DNA from: Symbiodinium natans
Lineage: Eukaryota > Sar > Dinophyceae > Suessiales > Symbiodiniaceae
DNA length: 64,000 nucleotides
Direction of reading: 5' to 3'
NCBI GenBank assembly: GCA_905221605.1
Contig: CAJNDS010001113.1
Coordinates: 537,501-601,500 of the forward strand
Made by a program: the position numbers and the translations under genes. The stretch's first letter is position 1. The number at the start of each line of letters is the position of its first letter. The notes under the pieces were generated by a model. It did not search any database and was not told the origin of the DNA. It saw nothing but the letters and a program-made list of their open reading frames with translations. Below, in pieces: positions 47,851-58,993 of the stretch.

Positions 47851-48012
47851 TACCTGGGGAACAGTACGGGTTACCTTTTGAAAGTGCACACGCAACCGAG
47901 GCTGGTTCAGCGCAACTCGAAGAATTATGAAGCAGTTGCGAACAAGCAGACGCTTCTCCGAGACGACGAGCTAGAGTCATGGATGAGACAACAGTTTCAG
48001 GTGGTCGGCTGA
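47851..48012 (+). CDS. Candidate terminal exon of the IQ-like gene
   Basis: The frame includes QRNSKNYEAVANKQTLLRDD and ends SWMRQQFQVVG then TGA. It is the likely end of the plus-strand series from 41.1 kb. The minus strand is also open (47813-48214). Confidence 0.48.
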   Translation, partial: YLGNSTGYLLKVHTQPRLVQRNSKNYEAVANKQTLLRDDELESWMRQQFQVVG

Positions 48013-48229
48013 TGCTGGCGCCACGTTTCCACAGGGGTGGGCCGCTCGAAGAGCGTGTCCCTTGCCTCATATTGAATTCAGCCAATTGAAAATGCGACAG
48101 CTGCCAATGGTGCAAATCACATGCCTTGAAAAGCAGTCCTTCGGCACCATGCAGATACCATATGCAACCCGCCGTGTGCACGGGCCCTCCTAGGCGGATA
48201 CAGCGCCGAGTCAACGGCTAGAACAGTAG

Positions 48230-48960
48230 TCTGCTGTGTTGTTTGATGTAGCAGCTGCAGCATTTGAAACTTTAAAACCCTAAGCCCTAAACCCTAAACC
48301 CTAAAAACCCTAAACCCTAAAAACCCTAAACCCTAAACCCTAAACGAAGGAAATGCATCAAAGGGAGAACCCTGGTTTGCTAGGTGCTTTGCAGAACACA
48401 CTGCTTTAGCACAGAAAGAAGGAGGCGGGCCCACGTGCGTGGGTCTGAGGTTGCCACACGAAGAGGAGGCGTGTGCTTTTTTTCTCCACTGAACTTCAAA
48501 TCTGATATATGTGTGAGCTATGCTTGGAATGAAGCCCGATCCATGCATATCCATACATTCCTGCTCATGCTGCACAGACCTCACCTCTGCGAAGTCTCAC
48601 TTGGCGTCAGGAGTCTCACCTCCACCAGTGGAAAAAGCAACATACACTCCAGAGCGCTTAGGCACAAGCCCGGAATTCTTTCAGGGCTTAGAGCTATTGA
48701 GTTCAGATAACATCAGGTACAAGGATGAAGCAGTGTCATGAACGACGCAAGCCCTATTGTGCTCAGAAAGGAGAAGCTTAGTGTGTGTGTGTGTGCATGC
48801 AGGCAGGGAGGCCTCTTGTTTGCCAGACCAGGGGGGCTGGTTGTGTGTCCGAAACCTCGGAACCCAGCTCAAATCCGAAGCCCTGAACTCGAGAAACCCT
48901 AAACCCAAAACCCTCAGGGTTTAGGGTTTAGGGTTTAGGGTTTAGGGTTTAGGGTTTAGG
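48230..48960. other. No firm gene
   Basis: A plus ORF of 108 codons at 48384-48710 has no recognisable motif and the opposite strand is open as well. A (GT)n tract lies at 48780. Confidence 0.5.
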
Positions 48961-49027
48961 GAACCCTAAGCCACACAGTTGCTTCACCTTCAGAGCCAAC
49001 GCAGGTGTTTCAGGAACTGGATCGCGA

Positions 49028-49078
49028 TCAATCGGGCCGCATCTGCAGCTTGTCAAGAGTGCTCTCGAGCCCTTCTAC
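49028..49078 (-). CDS. Candidate terminal exon after a P1 intron
   Basis: The P1 end CCCCAAG|G opens VEGLESTLDKLQMRPD in phase 0, then TGA. Unspliced, the P1 element is also open in this frame. Confidence 0.38.
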   Translation of the reverse strand, partial: VEGLESTLDKLQMRPD

Positions 49079-49191
49079 CTTGGGGACCAAATGAACCCTA
49101 AAATTTGGGGTCATATACCCATTAATACTATAATTCCTATTAAGGTATATGAACCATAAACCCTTTAAAGGTTCATTTCGTCCCCAAGGTA
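49077..49191. mobile_element. P1 inverted-repeat element, best full copy
   Basis: The termini TACCTTGGGGAC and GTCCCCAAGGTA are exact inverted repeats, followed inward by CAAATGAACCCTAAA and its imperfect mirror. It lies inside a minus-strand candidate intron. Confidence 0.9.
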
Positions 49192-49216
49192 GGGGAATTC
49201 TAGGGGTCGAGGCTAC

Positions 49217-49312
49217 ACTGGCAACAAGTTGGTCATTCAGTGTCATACGTGATGCCATGGCAATCCTTCTCTTATAGAGCTTTGCGATAGCGGGCAAGTT
49301 CATGGACGACAC
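49217..49312 (-). CDS. Candidate first exon, split by a P1 intron
   Basis: ATG at 49312 begins MSSMNLPAIAKLYKRRIAMA and runs exactly 32 codons to AGT|GTAGCC, phase 0. The 138-bp interval to the next exon is nearly all P1 element. Confidence 0.4.
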
Positions 49313-49319
49313 CTAGCTC

Positions 49320-50330
49320 TATGTAACCACAGTGCAATCCCGCCAGGGGAAGCTGACGAAAAGTGTTGTAAATAATACCAGGGATGGCCAGGCGAACCGG
49401 GGGACAGAGGCAGGCAGGGCAAGCTCAATGTTTGAGTCAAGGTGTGCTTTCGGCATTTAGGCATCTTTAGAGCCTAGTGGCCCTCTGAAGTTTAATTTCC
49501 AACAAGAAAGGCTGCTGCATCCCTAGCTACACATTCCCTGATGATTTTTGAGACTTGAAGCCTGTAATATTGTGCAACCGCAACCCTGAGCTTAGGGTTC
49601 CTTGAACACCGTTTTTACGCTGCGCTTCAACAGGTCAAGCCTAAACTAACAAGCCCCTGAAGCCTACTTTCGAACTTTCCAAAAGCCAAGACCGCCCCGA
49701 GGCTATTCCGAGTTCGTAGATTCACTTGAGAGGGCCGAAGAGGACTGGTTTCAGGGCTTCCTCCAACCTAACAGCCACACAGGGACAGACACACGCACGC
49801 ACTCGCTCGCGCACGCACACACACACCCTCAATATCAGAGCCGCTTGCTTTTCCATCTCAGTTGGAAGTGTTGCCGGTGCGTGCGGCGTTGGCTTCCTCC
49901 TAGGCTCCCATGTAGTTGTATGACATGATAGCTGATAGCTACCTCATGACAACAGCTACCTCGCAAATCAAGGTTGTCCCAAATCATGTAGCGCATTCCT
50001 TCCCCCAAAAATTACAACTACATGGCCGGAACCTGCAAGACAAAACGTGAATTGGTCTTAACAAAAGAATGCCATTACACAGCGAGCACATTGAAATCCG
50101 CCCAAGACCACCAGAATAGCATGGGCCGAGGGCCTCAGAGTCGAGCCTGTATAGCCTTTTGTCCATCATCGCACTCTGCAGTTCCATTCGTAAGTAGGCT
50201 GTGATGAGCATACTGGCGTCAGTAGCATGCACTTTGGCTTGTCAGTTGAAACCTCTCATTAAGCTGTTAAGACCCACCAGAAGACCTTCCAACATTCACC
50301 TCCTTCACTGCGCACAGAGGTTGGCGAATC
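49320..50330. other. No gene seen
   Basis: Unique DNA with almost no telomere repeats, a CA-rich tract at 49788-49826, and only short ORFs. Confidence 0.5.
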
Positions 50331-50333
50331 ATG

Positions 50334-50536
50334 CCTAAACCCTAAACCCTAAACCTTAAACCCTAAATCTAAACCCTAAACCCTAAACCCTTATAAGCCC
50401 TAAGCCCTAAGCCCTAAACCCTAAACCCTAAACCCTAAACCCTAAACCCTAAACCCTAAACCCTAAACCCTAAACCCTAAACCCTAAACCCTAAACCCTA
50501 AGCCCTAAACCCTAAACCCTAAACCTAAAGCCCTAA
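50334..50536. repeat. CCCTAAA array
   Basis: About 27 units with CCCTAAG variants in two places. Confidence 0.97.
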
Positions 50537-51077
50537 CCCGCACAGAGGTTGGCCAACCAAGCCTTGTATCAACCTGCTGCTCAAAGACGAAATCGCAAGC
50601 ACCATCTCAGGGGTCTCAGCTCCTGACACACAGTCTGAAAGTCTTTTCCGCAGTGACCACCCCCTTTTGTTGAAGTTACTACTTCGAGAAGACATGCTCG
50701 TTCGGACGAGCGACAATCACAACTAGTGACTCCAAGTATGATCGATCCCGATACCTCCTTCGGCATGCACATGAGTAGTCGTACATCAGAAAGACGAGTA
50801 GTACCATTATTCCATGAAGCTTAATGAGGACTCAGGGCAGAGTAGGGCCAGGATCGGGCCACTATCATGTCATCTTCCCGCATGCCCTTGCGTGGACCCA
50901 CGCATGTGTTACATCGGAGCCCCGAACCAAGGCACTAAGCCCCGCCCCGTCAGGCCCCGAAGCCCAGCAGATCCCCAATCCCTAAACCCTAAACCCTAAA
51001 CCCTAAACCCTAAACCCTAAACCCTAAACCCTAAACCCTAAACCGAATATAGGAGTGTCGACAAGCGGGGATCGCAG

Positions 51078-51133
51078 CTGCCCTGGCTGCCGGCACGACC
51101 ATCGGCAATGCAGCCCTCAATGCAGGACAGCTC
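51078..51133 (+). CDS. Candidate exon of the Ala-rich protein
   Basis: ATCGCAG then ALAAGTTIGNAALNAGQL. CCCTAAA array upstream and TTTAGGG downstream. The donor is not clear (GTTTTTTT or a non-GT site). Confidence 0.4.
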
Positions 51134-51231
51134 TGTTTTTTTGGGGGGGTTTAGGGTTTAGGGTTCGTGGTTTAGGGTTTAGGGTTTAGGGTTTGGGGTT
51201 TAGGGTTTAGGGTTTAGGGTTTAGGGTTTAG

Positions 51232-51318
51232 GCTTTGATCATCGCATTGGCTGCCCGGGACGCTCCCGAAGAGCCAGCTTCGGTTCTACAACCGACAACT
51301 CCAGCGGAGTGCACCTGA
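51232..51318 (+). CDS. Candidate exon of the Ala-rich protein
   Basis: TTTAG|G of a telomere block opens ALIIALAARDAPEEPASVLQ in phase 0; the frame hits TGA after 28 codons, so a donor may lie earlier. Confidence 0.35.
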   Translation, partial: ALIIALAARDAPEEPASVLQPTTPAECT

Positions 51319-51837
51319 AAGCCTCTGAGTCGCCAACGTAGCTGTAAAGTTATTTTGGAACACATGGGGCATGCTTTTTGATGCTGATGCGAAGAAAAGC
51401 CACCACACTCCCCCTAAACCCTAAACCCTAAACCCTAAACCTTAAACCCTACACCCTAGACCCTAAACCCTGAACCCTAAACCCTAAACCCTAAACCGTG
51501 GTTATACACTCGCACCCTTAAAGTTGCAACTCAGGGTTGGACACCTCCCACGCATGAACTTTAACAGCTTTCTGTGGAAGCTTGTGCCCCAATTCCTGTT
51601 TAGCCTGGTCCCATGAAGCCTCTATATAGAGCCCCAAAGCCCTGCGCGCTTTCGGACCTTTCGGGTTTAGAGCAAGTTAAGAGGCGCAGCACTCAAATCT
51701 TCGTTGAGCCCCTGAGAAGAAGGACCCTTTCCCTGAATTTTGTGCCCTGTGTTAATCCCTAAGAGTCCATGTACCTACGCAGTATATACTAGGGCCCTTA
51801 AGAACCCCTCAAGTATCTACCATATGGGTGCACGGAC

Positions 51838-52033
51838 CTATTGGGACAGTAAGCCCTAAACCCTAAACCCCAAACCCTAGACCCAAAACCCTAAACCCTT
51901 AAACCCTTAAACCCTTAAACCCTTAAACCCTTAAACCCTTAAACCCTTAAACCCTTAAACCCTTAAACCCTTAAACCCTTAAACCCTTAAACCCTTAAAC
52001 CCTTAAACCCTAAACCCTAAACCCTAAACCCTA
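51838..52033. repeat. CCCTTAAA octamer array with flanking heptamers
   Basis: About 14 octamers CCCTTAAA at 51895-52005 inside CCCTAAA heptamers. The array ends CCCTAG, directly before a candidate exon at 52035. Confidence 0.97.
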
Positions 52034-52034
52034 G

Positions 52035-52140
52035 CTGCCTTCGATGCTGGAGGCCATGGCATCCGAGAGGCCGCAGACTTTGCGGCCACGGCGGCATCCA
52101 AGGCGGCCTCAGACTTTGGCCTGGTCCCTGCCGTCACTTG
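52035..52140 (+). CDS. Candidate exon of the Ala-rich protein
   Basis: CCCTAG ends a telomere array; the frame AFDAGGHGIREAADFAATAA then SKAASDFGLVPAVT runs to GTTTAGGG. Confidence 0.45.
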
Positions 52141-52998
52141 GTTTAGGGTTTAGGGTTTAGGGTTTAGGGTGTCGGGTTTAGGGTTTAGGGCAATACTGAA
52201 GAGTGTGCAACGCATACAAAGTCTTGGGACAGATTTCAGCACGACGGGCACAAACTCATTTCTGACGAAACCGTTGTGTTGTTGCTCTGCCTGTGTTTTT
52301 GGTCGGCCCACATGTGCACTTGTCTCGCGACTTCAGGATGAAACTCTTGCTGTTGGTTTGTAGGGAACGGGGGAATGAGGTACCCTATACAAACCTTAAA
52401 GGGCATGCGTGTATATATATATATATATAGATAGATAGATAGGGCCCTCATTCCGCCATTCCCTGCTAACCAAAAGAAAGAAGTTGCGCTGTCAGTGAAC
52501 ACATGCTGAGCTGCTGACTTGGCTTCCAGCCTCCCCGGAGCTGCTTTGCGCGGAGTCCCAAACACAAGCGGGCGCGGAAGTAGCGTGTTTATTGTATAAG
52601 GTCTGTTTATGGGGCAGCGGGCCGGGCGGGGGTGCTACTATAATACGGCTCCGCGATCCGCACCTGAAATGTGTAGTCGAACGATGCACGAGTTTCTGTA
52701 GCTGTGCTGGTTTTAGGGTTTGGGTTTAGGGTTTATAGGGTTTAGGGCTTATAGGGCTGATAGGGTTTAGGGTTCAGGGTTCAGAGTTTTGAAAATCCGA
52801 TCGTCTGGATCCGCGGTCGGAGTTGAAGATTTGTCCAGGGCTCGGAGGTGCCCAGTGAAAGCAAACAAGAACAAGTTGTTCTTGTTTTCACCCCTAAACC
52901 CTAAACCTAAACCCTGAACCCTAAACCCTGAACCCTATAAACCCTGCCCTAAACCAAACGAAGTTTGGACCCTGGAAGCCCTACACTCCAGATGCAAG

Positions 52999-53064
52999 GA
53001 TGCCGCGGCATTGGGCGGTCGAGCTGCGGGCAAACTGGTCTCAGACACGGCTGACCGAGTGCAG
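52999..53064 (+). CDS. Candidate exon of the Ala-rich protein
   Basis: Exactly 22 phase-0 codons (DAAALGGRAAGKLVSDTADR) from GCAAG|G to CAG|GCTAGGG, implying a GC donor as is common in dinoflagellates. Confidence 0.45.
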
Positions 53065-53066
53065 GC

Positions 53067-53196
53067 TAGGGTTTAGGGTTTAGGGTTTAGGGTTTAGGGT
53101 TTAGGGTTTAGGGTTTAGGGTTTAGGGTTTAGGGTTTAGGGTTTAGGGTTTAGGGTTTAGGGTTTAGGGTTTAGGGTTTAGGGTTTAGGGTTTATG
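53067..53196. repeat. TTTAGGG array
   Basis: About 18 perfect heptamers directly after a candidate exon ending at 53064. Confidence 0.97.
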
Positions 53197-53402
53197 TTTT
53201 GGTGAACCCGGATCGCTTGATTCAGGGGGGGGTTCACTGAAGTACCACGTGGAGGTCCGTAAGCTTTCTTATTCGTTTGTAGATCTTGATGGCGCCCTCT
53301 ACGTATGCATCATCAGGCTTAACACTCAAGCTCTGGACAGGTGGGGACAAAACCTTGACCCTCCACCCATCTCACGAAAAAGTGCCGCTGCGCCAAATGC
53401 AG

Positions 53403-53480
53403 GCGGCTGACGCGGCTGCGGAGGCCGCTGGGACGTTTGCCACGCGTGTGGCCATCGATGCCGGGCTGACGCTGGATCAG
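53403..53480 (+). CDS. Candidate exon of the Ala-rich protein
   Basis: Exactly 26 phase-0 codons (AADAAAEAAGTFATRVAIDA) from ATGCAG|G to CAG|GTCGCAG. Confidence 0.5.
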
Positions 53481-54081
53481 GTCGCAGAAGAGGCGTGTTT
53501 TTTGAACTCAGGGTTTAAGGCGGTTCCCTAAAGCTTTCTTTGGCAGGAGTGAATGGGGTAGTGTCTAGCCGTAGGTGCGAGTTGCAGTCTGGGACTGGAA
53601 AGTTCGGATGCCAAATCGCTCACACGAAGCTTTTTGGCAGTTTGGGCCATTGCAGTCTTTGCATGGGTTTTTGTCGTATCAGGATGTCTTGCAGAACATA
53701 AGGACTTGAGGCTTTTGCAGCTGTCATTCAGGGACAAACGAAACGGACAGGTGGAGCTTGCTTCGCCGAGCTTGTGGCCGGTTTTCCTCTGGGGTCCTTC
53801 CGGCGAACCCTTAACCAACCCTAAACCCTAAGCCCTAAACCCTAAACCCCAAACCCCAAACCCAAATTAGCAGGGGAGGATTCAAGCTTTCGGGCTGTCA
53901 GGGGGCTTGCTCGTCCAATGCTGCCAATCACAGGAAGGCGCATACCAAACCGCAAACGTTTTCCCAAAGGCACCTTTCCCCTATACCCTAAACCTTCCTT
54001 CCTTCCTTCCGAGCCTGTGCTGGCCAAAAATGGGTCTATTACCCATAACCCTATAAACCCCAAACCCCAAACCCTAAACAG

Positions 54082-54149
54082 GCCACCATCGCGGCGTGCG
54101 CTGCAGCTGAGGAGGCTGGCAGTACGCCACAGCATGTGGCGGAGGCAGG
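54082..54149 (+). CDS. Candidate exon of the Ala-rich protein
   Basis: CCCTAAACAG|G, where the acceptor is built on a telomere unit, opens ATIAACAAAEEAGSTPQHVA. The donor is GTGTCG, or GCAGGT a few bases earlier. Confidence 0.45.
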
Positions 54150-54210
54150 TGTCGAAGGGCATGGGGGGAGGGGAGCGGAGAAGAACTGGGGGGTCGGGGG
54201 GGGGAGTTAA

Positions 54211-54305
54211 TATAGGCGTCGGAATAGTTACAAATCGTATCCCCCCTATAAGGTCCCTGTATAACTCTGCTATAGTAGCCTCCCCAAAACCCTAGTCTCA
54301 TTATT
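54211..54305. repeat. P6 dispersed repeat
   Basis: GCGTCGGAATAGTTACAAAT, then CCCTATAAGGTCCCT, CCCCAAAACCCTAGTCT and AAGGCCC match 63078-63162 block by block. Confidence 0.75.
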
Positions 54306-54681
54306 AAGGCCCCAAAATTAGATGTTACTCCGAACCAATAAAACTCCAGGGTCGATGCTGTTGGGCCACCGGTGAAGGGCAAAGTTTGTTGGTTCAGACT
54401 GTCCGCCTATTGGACTAGCCTCCGCTTCTTATGTCTACCCGTCTGTTTCTTTATACTCGTATCTCTTCACGCACAGAGAATAATAATGCCTGAATCTGTG
54501 AGTGTGTTTGTGCTCTGTTTACGTGCTCCTCAATGCACGTCGACTTGCTGCACATGTCACAAATGCTCTGGCTGGCAGGGGTGCTACCCTCGACGCTAAA
54601 CACCCTCCTGCAGGGTTTGAGCCTCTTCTCAGTCCTCTTAAATCTCAAGCCCCAGGGCCGAAAGCCCTGCAGCGAATGCTT

Positions 54682-54782
54682 GGATGTTCCCCCTTATACA
54701 AGCAGTTCTTAATGGGGATTGAAATGGGGGCTACTATAATGCTTATTATAAGGACTATTAGTAGAGGGGGGGACCACCCTAG
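54682..54782. mobile_element. P5 inverted-repeat element
   Basis: GGATGTTCCCCCTTATACAA ... AGTAGAGGGGGGGACCACCC without an internal telomere array. Confidence 0.72.
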
Positions 54783-54834
54783 AGCATACGGTTTCTTCGT
54801 TGTTCTTCCGCATGGCTTCAGAAGGTCAGCGCCA

Positions 54835-54895
54835 AAGCCGCAGGCATCGCGGCAGGCCCGGCACCGTTTCGAGGAACGCGGCTTGAGGTTAGGAA
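54835..54895 (+). CDS. Candidate exon of the Ala-rich protein
   Basis: CAGAAG|G opens VSAKAAGIAAGPAPFRGTRL, followed by a TTTAGGG array. Confidence 0.35.
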
Positions 54896-55133
54896 GTTTA
54901 GGGTTTAGGGTTTAGGTTTAGGGTTTAGGGTTTAGGGTTTAGGGTTTAGGATTTAGGATTTAGGATTTAGGGTTTAGGGTTTAGGGTTTAGGAGACCTCC
55001 ATCCGCCCCCCCTTATGTCCAAGATTGGCCTTATAATGGACGCTTAGGTTTGCATTGTCTCTTCTATGTGAAGGCCTGTCGAGAGTTGAGGACTTGCAGT
55101 TGGCTTCAGCGCGTTTGTGAATTTGGCGCCCTT

Positions 55134-55252
55134 TTTTGGGGGTTTCCGAAAATTGGGGACCCCTAACATAAACCCCAAAATAGTAGGATCCCCTTATAAT
55201 TAAGGACCCCTTGGCCCAATAAGGTACCCCTAATATCGTAACCCCCCCATTT
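55134..55252. mobile_element. P3 inverted-repeat element
   Basis: TTTTGGGGGTTTCCGAAAAT at the left and AATATCGTAACCCCCCCATT at the right, with CAAAATAGTAGGATCCCCTT inside. Confidence 0.85.
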
Positions 55253-55458
55253 GCTCTTTGAAGCCATCTGAATCTCTGTCCCTCTTTGGGAGCTTTGAGG
55301 CGACCTACATCCTCTGGCTTAGCCTGCCAAGGCCTGTAAACTAGACAATTTTTTCGAGATCCCGATCTCGACTCCCCCCCTTGTAAGATCCCCTTCCCAC
55401 GATCCGAGGCCCCCTCCAAAGCTCGACGACCATGAATCTTAAGACGCCAAAAAACAAG

Positions 55459-55517
55459 GTGAAATGGCAGCAGATGCCGGCAACACGGCCATGAAGAGTG
55501 CCGAGATTGCCGCCAAG
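55459..55517 (+). CDS. Candidate exon of the Ala-rich protein
   Basis: ACAAG|G then EMAADAGNTAMKSAEIAAK, ending AAG|GTGTGC. Confidence 0.43.
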
Positions 55518-56026
55518 GTGTGCAAAGTTTGTGGGGGTTGGGGCGGGTTGGGGCCCTTAGTGCGAAGGAGTTCAGAAGCTGAACTCCGACAAAGTCTCGA
55601 AGTGAGGTCTTGAGACTCTAGGGAGTCCCGAGAGGCCCCAGAAGGTGCTCACTAAAATGCCTTCTATTCCTATGGCTTGTGGCAGAATGGCCCTTGATTG
55701 AATGCAGTGGCCATTATGCAGTGGTTTGAGTATGACGCGCAGGGTCGGCGTACTCGGTTTTCTCTGGTTCACGTCTGGATTGAAAGGCAGACCTCTCTTC
55801 TTGGATGGATGTGGCACGGCGCACGAGCATTTGATTGTTGCTTAGCACGGGGGTTGTAGGATTGCCAGAGTAACCCCTAACCCTAAACCGTTTAAACCCT
55901 AAACCCTATACACCTTGGGATTGCCAGATGAGCCCCAAACCCTAAACCGTTTTGACCCTAAACCCTAAACCCTAAACCCTAATTGCCTTGTGGTGGTGCC
56001 TGCAGCATCCTGAGCCGACTTGGCAG

Positions 56027-56079
56027 GCTGCAACTAAAGCCGCAGCGACCTCGGGGCTGCCTCCCTACCAGGCTCATTG
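56027..56079 (+). CDS. Candidate exon of the Ala-rich protein
   Basis: CTTGGCAG|G opens AATKAAATSGLPPYQAH in phase 0, then TGA; a GC donor before the stop is possible. Confidence 0.35.
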
Positions 56080-56178
56080 AATGGAAACTGGCTTTTGGCT
56101 TTGGGGAGTACTATACTTTAATACATTTTTGGGTTCCTGGGTTCCTGTTATAGCTACTTATACCTAAAAAGATATATG

Positions 56179-56225
<47 letters not shown>

Positions 56226-56882
56226 GTATATATTTTTTCCAGGGTCTGCTCCAGAGTAGGGGAACAGAGGTCAGCTCAAAGCCATATGGGCAGTATGTAC
56301 AGTTTTGGTGTGATCCAAGTTTTATAGTTGCAACTTCTGCTGAACATTCCGTCAAGGACGTATAGAGGGTATTGGAGTCAGGGGCTCCTGGAGAGTCCAG
56401 GAGGGGATTATTTGTACCGGTTGTTGTATGAAAAACTCCGAAGCAACAAACGGTCCAAGTCAAGCAATCGCAGTGAGGTTGTATGAGGTTCAGAACTCTC
56501 CTCTGGTTGATGAACTAGGATCAGAGGCATGAGACCTAATGTATACTCTCCGTCCGCCTGCAATCTCACACACTTGTACGTAGAGCATACCGAATTCTAG
56601 GTCGCGGCTGTGAAGCTCATGGGGAATGGTTTCACGAGCATATCTTTGCAGTCACAGCTAGGCACAGGTACAGGTGCATCTTCGTGCCACCTCACAGTTG
56701 GGGCATCTTCGTTGTGTCTTCGAAGCCCTATGCGCTGTTCCTACGAAAGTCACAAGCTTTACGTCTATGGCTATCTCATGTCATGACTTGCTGAGGTGAG
56801 GCTTCCCGTAGCTTTTAAGTGTTTCGATAACCAAATCCTGGGCAGGGCACGGTGTGAGTGTGTCTCTCTGTGTGCCTCTTTA

Positions 56883-56968
56883 TGTCCAAATGAACCCGAA
56901 AACTGGGTCACGTTACCCTATACTACTATAAATCAGACTAAGGCATATGAACCATAAACCCTTTTAAT
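56883..56968. mobile_element. P1 element, decayed
   Basis: CAAATGAACCCGAAAACTGG and CATATGAACCATAAACCCTT blocks are present; the outer termini are lost. Confidence 0.7.
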
Positions 56969-56983
56969 GTGTGCATGTGGCAG

Positions 56984-57023
56984 GCAGTGGAAGCCACAGC
57001 GACCGCTGCAGCGAGGCACCCTT
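56984..57023 (+). CDS. Candidate exon of the Ala-rich protein
   Basis: TGTGGCAG|G opens AVEATATAAARHP, directly followed by a TTTAGGG array. Confidence 0.35.
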
Positions 57024-57229
57024 TAGGTTTAGGGTTTAGGGTTTAGGGTTTAGGGTTTAGGGTTTAGGGTTTAGGGTTTAGGGTTTAGGGTTTAGGGTTT
57101 AGACAACTTTTTCGCTCTCCTTTTCTCGGTAGGCCCCTGGGACCCTTCCTATTCTCCCTTATTGGCTTTAAGGGGATCATCTCCAGGAATGCTTTTCAGA
57201 GGGTTTTTTTTAGGGCCATCCGCCGAGTT

Positions 57230-57388
57230 TCATGTCCAGTCTTTCAGCCTCCGCCCCTTGGTTCTGGGATCCTTGCTTAACTCTTGACACCGAAGATGCC
57301 GAACCCTTCCGAACGACTCAAAGGCTTCGGGAAGTCGCTCACACACTGGTTCACAGCGGAGACATGGTTTCAGCTTGAGTTTTGTGAT
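57230..57388 (-). CDS. Candidate terminal exon beside a P1 element
   Basis: After the P1 end the frame SITKLKLKPCLRCEPVCERL ... SKDPRTKGRRLKDWT runs 53 codons to TGA. Basic and coding-like; no family recognised. Confidence 0.38.
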   Translation of the reverse strand: MTKLKLKPCLRCEPVCERLPEAFESFGRVRHLRCQELSKDPRTKGRRLKDWT

Positions 57389-57389
57389 G

Positions 57390-57501
57390 CTTGGGGACCA
57401 AATGAACACTAAAGCTGGGGTCATATACCCTCTACTACGATGAATCCTATGTTGGCATAGGAAGCCATAAAGCCCTTTTGGGGGTTCATTTGGTCCCCGA
57501 G
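57390..57501. mobile_element. P1 inverted-repeat element
   Basis: CTTGGGGACCAAATGAACAC at the left and GGTTCATTTGGTCCCCGAG at the right, with GGGGTCATATACCC inside. Same orientation as the other copies. Confidence 0.87.
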
Positions 57502-57793
57502 TATTGTCCTGTAAAGTGATTGGGGGTCTTGAACCGTGCACCTGAAGCATACCCTAAACCCTACACCTTAAACCCTGAACCCTGTAGCATCCTAGCAGTC
57601 CGTGTGCAGCCATCTGATCACTTGAACCATTGGTGTGGTGTTGAGGGTTTAGGGTTTAGGGTTTAGGGTTTAGGGTTTAGGGTTTAGGGTTTAGGGTTTA
57701 GGGTTTAGGGTTTAGGGTTTAGATGCTGTCCAGACACCCAGTTTCATTCTCTGAGAAGAGGGGTTTCGGCCGATTTTCGAGCAGGTCTGCCAG

Positions 57794-57840
57794 CCGCGCA
57801 GCCATCAATGCAGGGCACCCCTACCTGATCGTTGCCGAGG
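57794..57840 (+). CDS. Candidate exon of the Ala-rich protein
   Basis: CTGCCAG then RAAINAGHPYLIVAEA. Short; frame chosen by likeness to the neighbouring modules. Confidence 0.33.
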
Positions 57841-58888
57841 CTAGGTACTTGCCCGACTCTTTTCAGGAACCGTAAAGCAAGCCCTCAATCCCTAAGGTGG
57901 TTTTTAATCGAGGAATGGATTCGAGGCGAACGGACGATAGTTTCACCCTGGCATCTGAGCTGCTGCTGGTCGGTTGGTGGTTTGTCAGGACTTAGGCTTA
58001 GGTGTAAAGTAGCTGCATGTTGAAATTGCCAAGCGTCCTTCCCCAACGTCAGCTGAAACCGAGCTGTACAGACAATGCTCCAGGCCCACGCAAATTCGCA
58101 AAGCTTCTAGGAACCAGAGCAAGGTGAGTATGGGCCCGCCACACTGGCCCTGCTTGGGAACATGCAAAGTGCAAGAAGTCAGGATATTCCAAGACAGCCG
58201 TCTTTGACCCTGCACCCTCGCCAACACACCTCGAGCCCCCCCCCTCCCCCCCCAAGGATATGAAGCCCGCATCAGCCTGTAGCGTGGAGGGACTCCAACC
58301 TCCTAACCCCTTTGAACTGAACTGTGTAACTTCAACGAAGAACCCCGGACCCCGACTCCTATAGATGCGAATCTGCAGGTGACACGGCAACTCAACACAC
58401 AGCTCGTCTCAGCTTTGAAGGCCCCAGGGGTGCGGGAACCACTCCAGCACCAATAGTGTTCGCAAGTTATGACGGGTTATGACATACATGAAGAGTATAA
58501 AGTTGCACCCTCTTTGGCCGCGTGGCCCCCCGCCCCCTTAGCAGTTGGATAGTTGGATTTGCTCCTGTATTTGCTAGTATTCAGACTTTGGACAGTCCCC
58601 ACGCCCCTCCTGACAACAAGAGGTGGCAACCCCCCCTCGGGACCCCCCCCTGGAGAGGGGGGCCCAGCAATTGTAAAGGCACCAGCACCTGTCTACGCTG
58701 GCAAGCTTGTCTCTTTTCTATATCCCCCTTGGGAGTTTTTTTTGTTTTTTGTTTATATAACACCCAAGAGGATATTAAAAAAGATGATTGTTGTTAAGGT
58801 TATGGGGCTCCAACAAGGGTGCAATGTTACTGCTCAGACTGCTAGCGGACTTCGGATGTTGGAGTCCATTGAGCAGTGTGACTATAGG

Positions 58889-58993
58889 GGGCCCAAAAAG
58901 ACCACATAAACATGGGCTTTTCGGAATTCCCCTTATATAGGGGCCTTATGCCCTAGTAGTAGGATCCTTATGTTTATGTGGTTTTTGGGCGCC
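58889..58993. mobile_element. P4 palindromic element
   Basis: GGCCCAAAAAGACCACATAA ... TTATGTGGTTTTTGGGCGCC form long, nearly perfect inverted termini round a short GC-poor centre. Confidence 0.8.
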
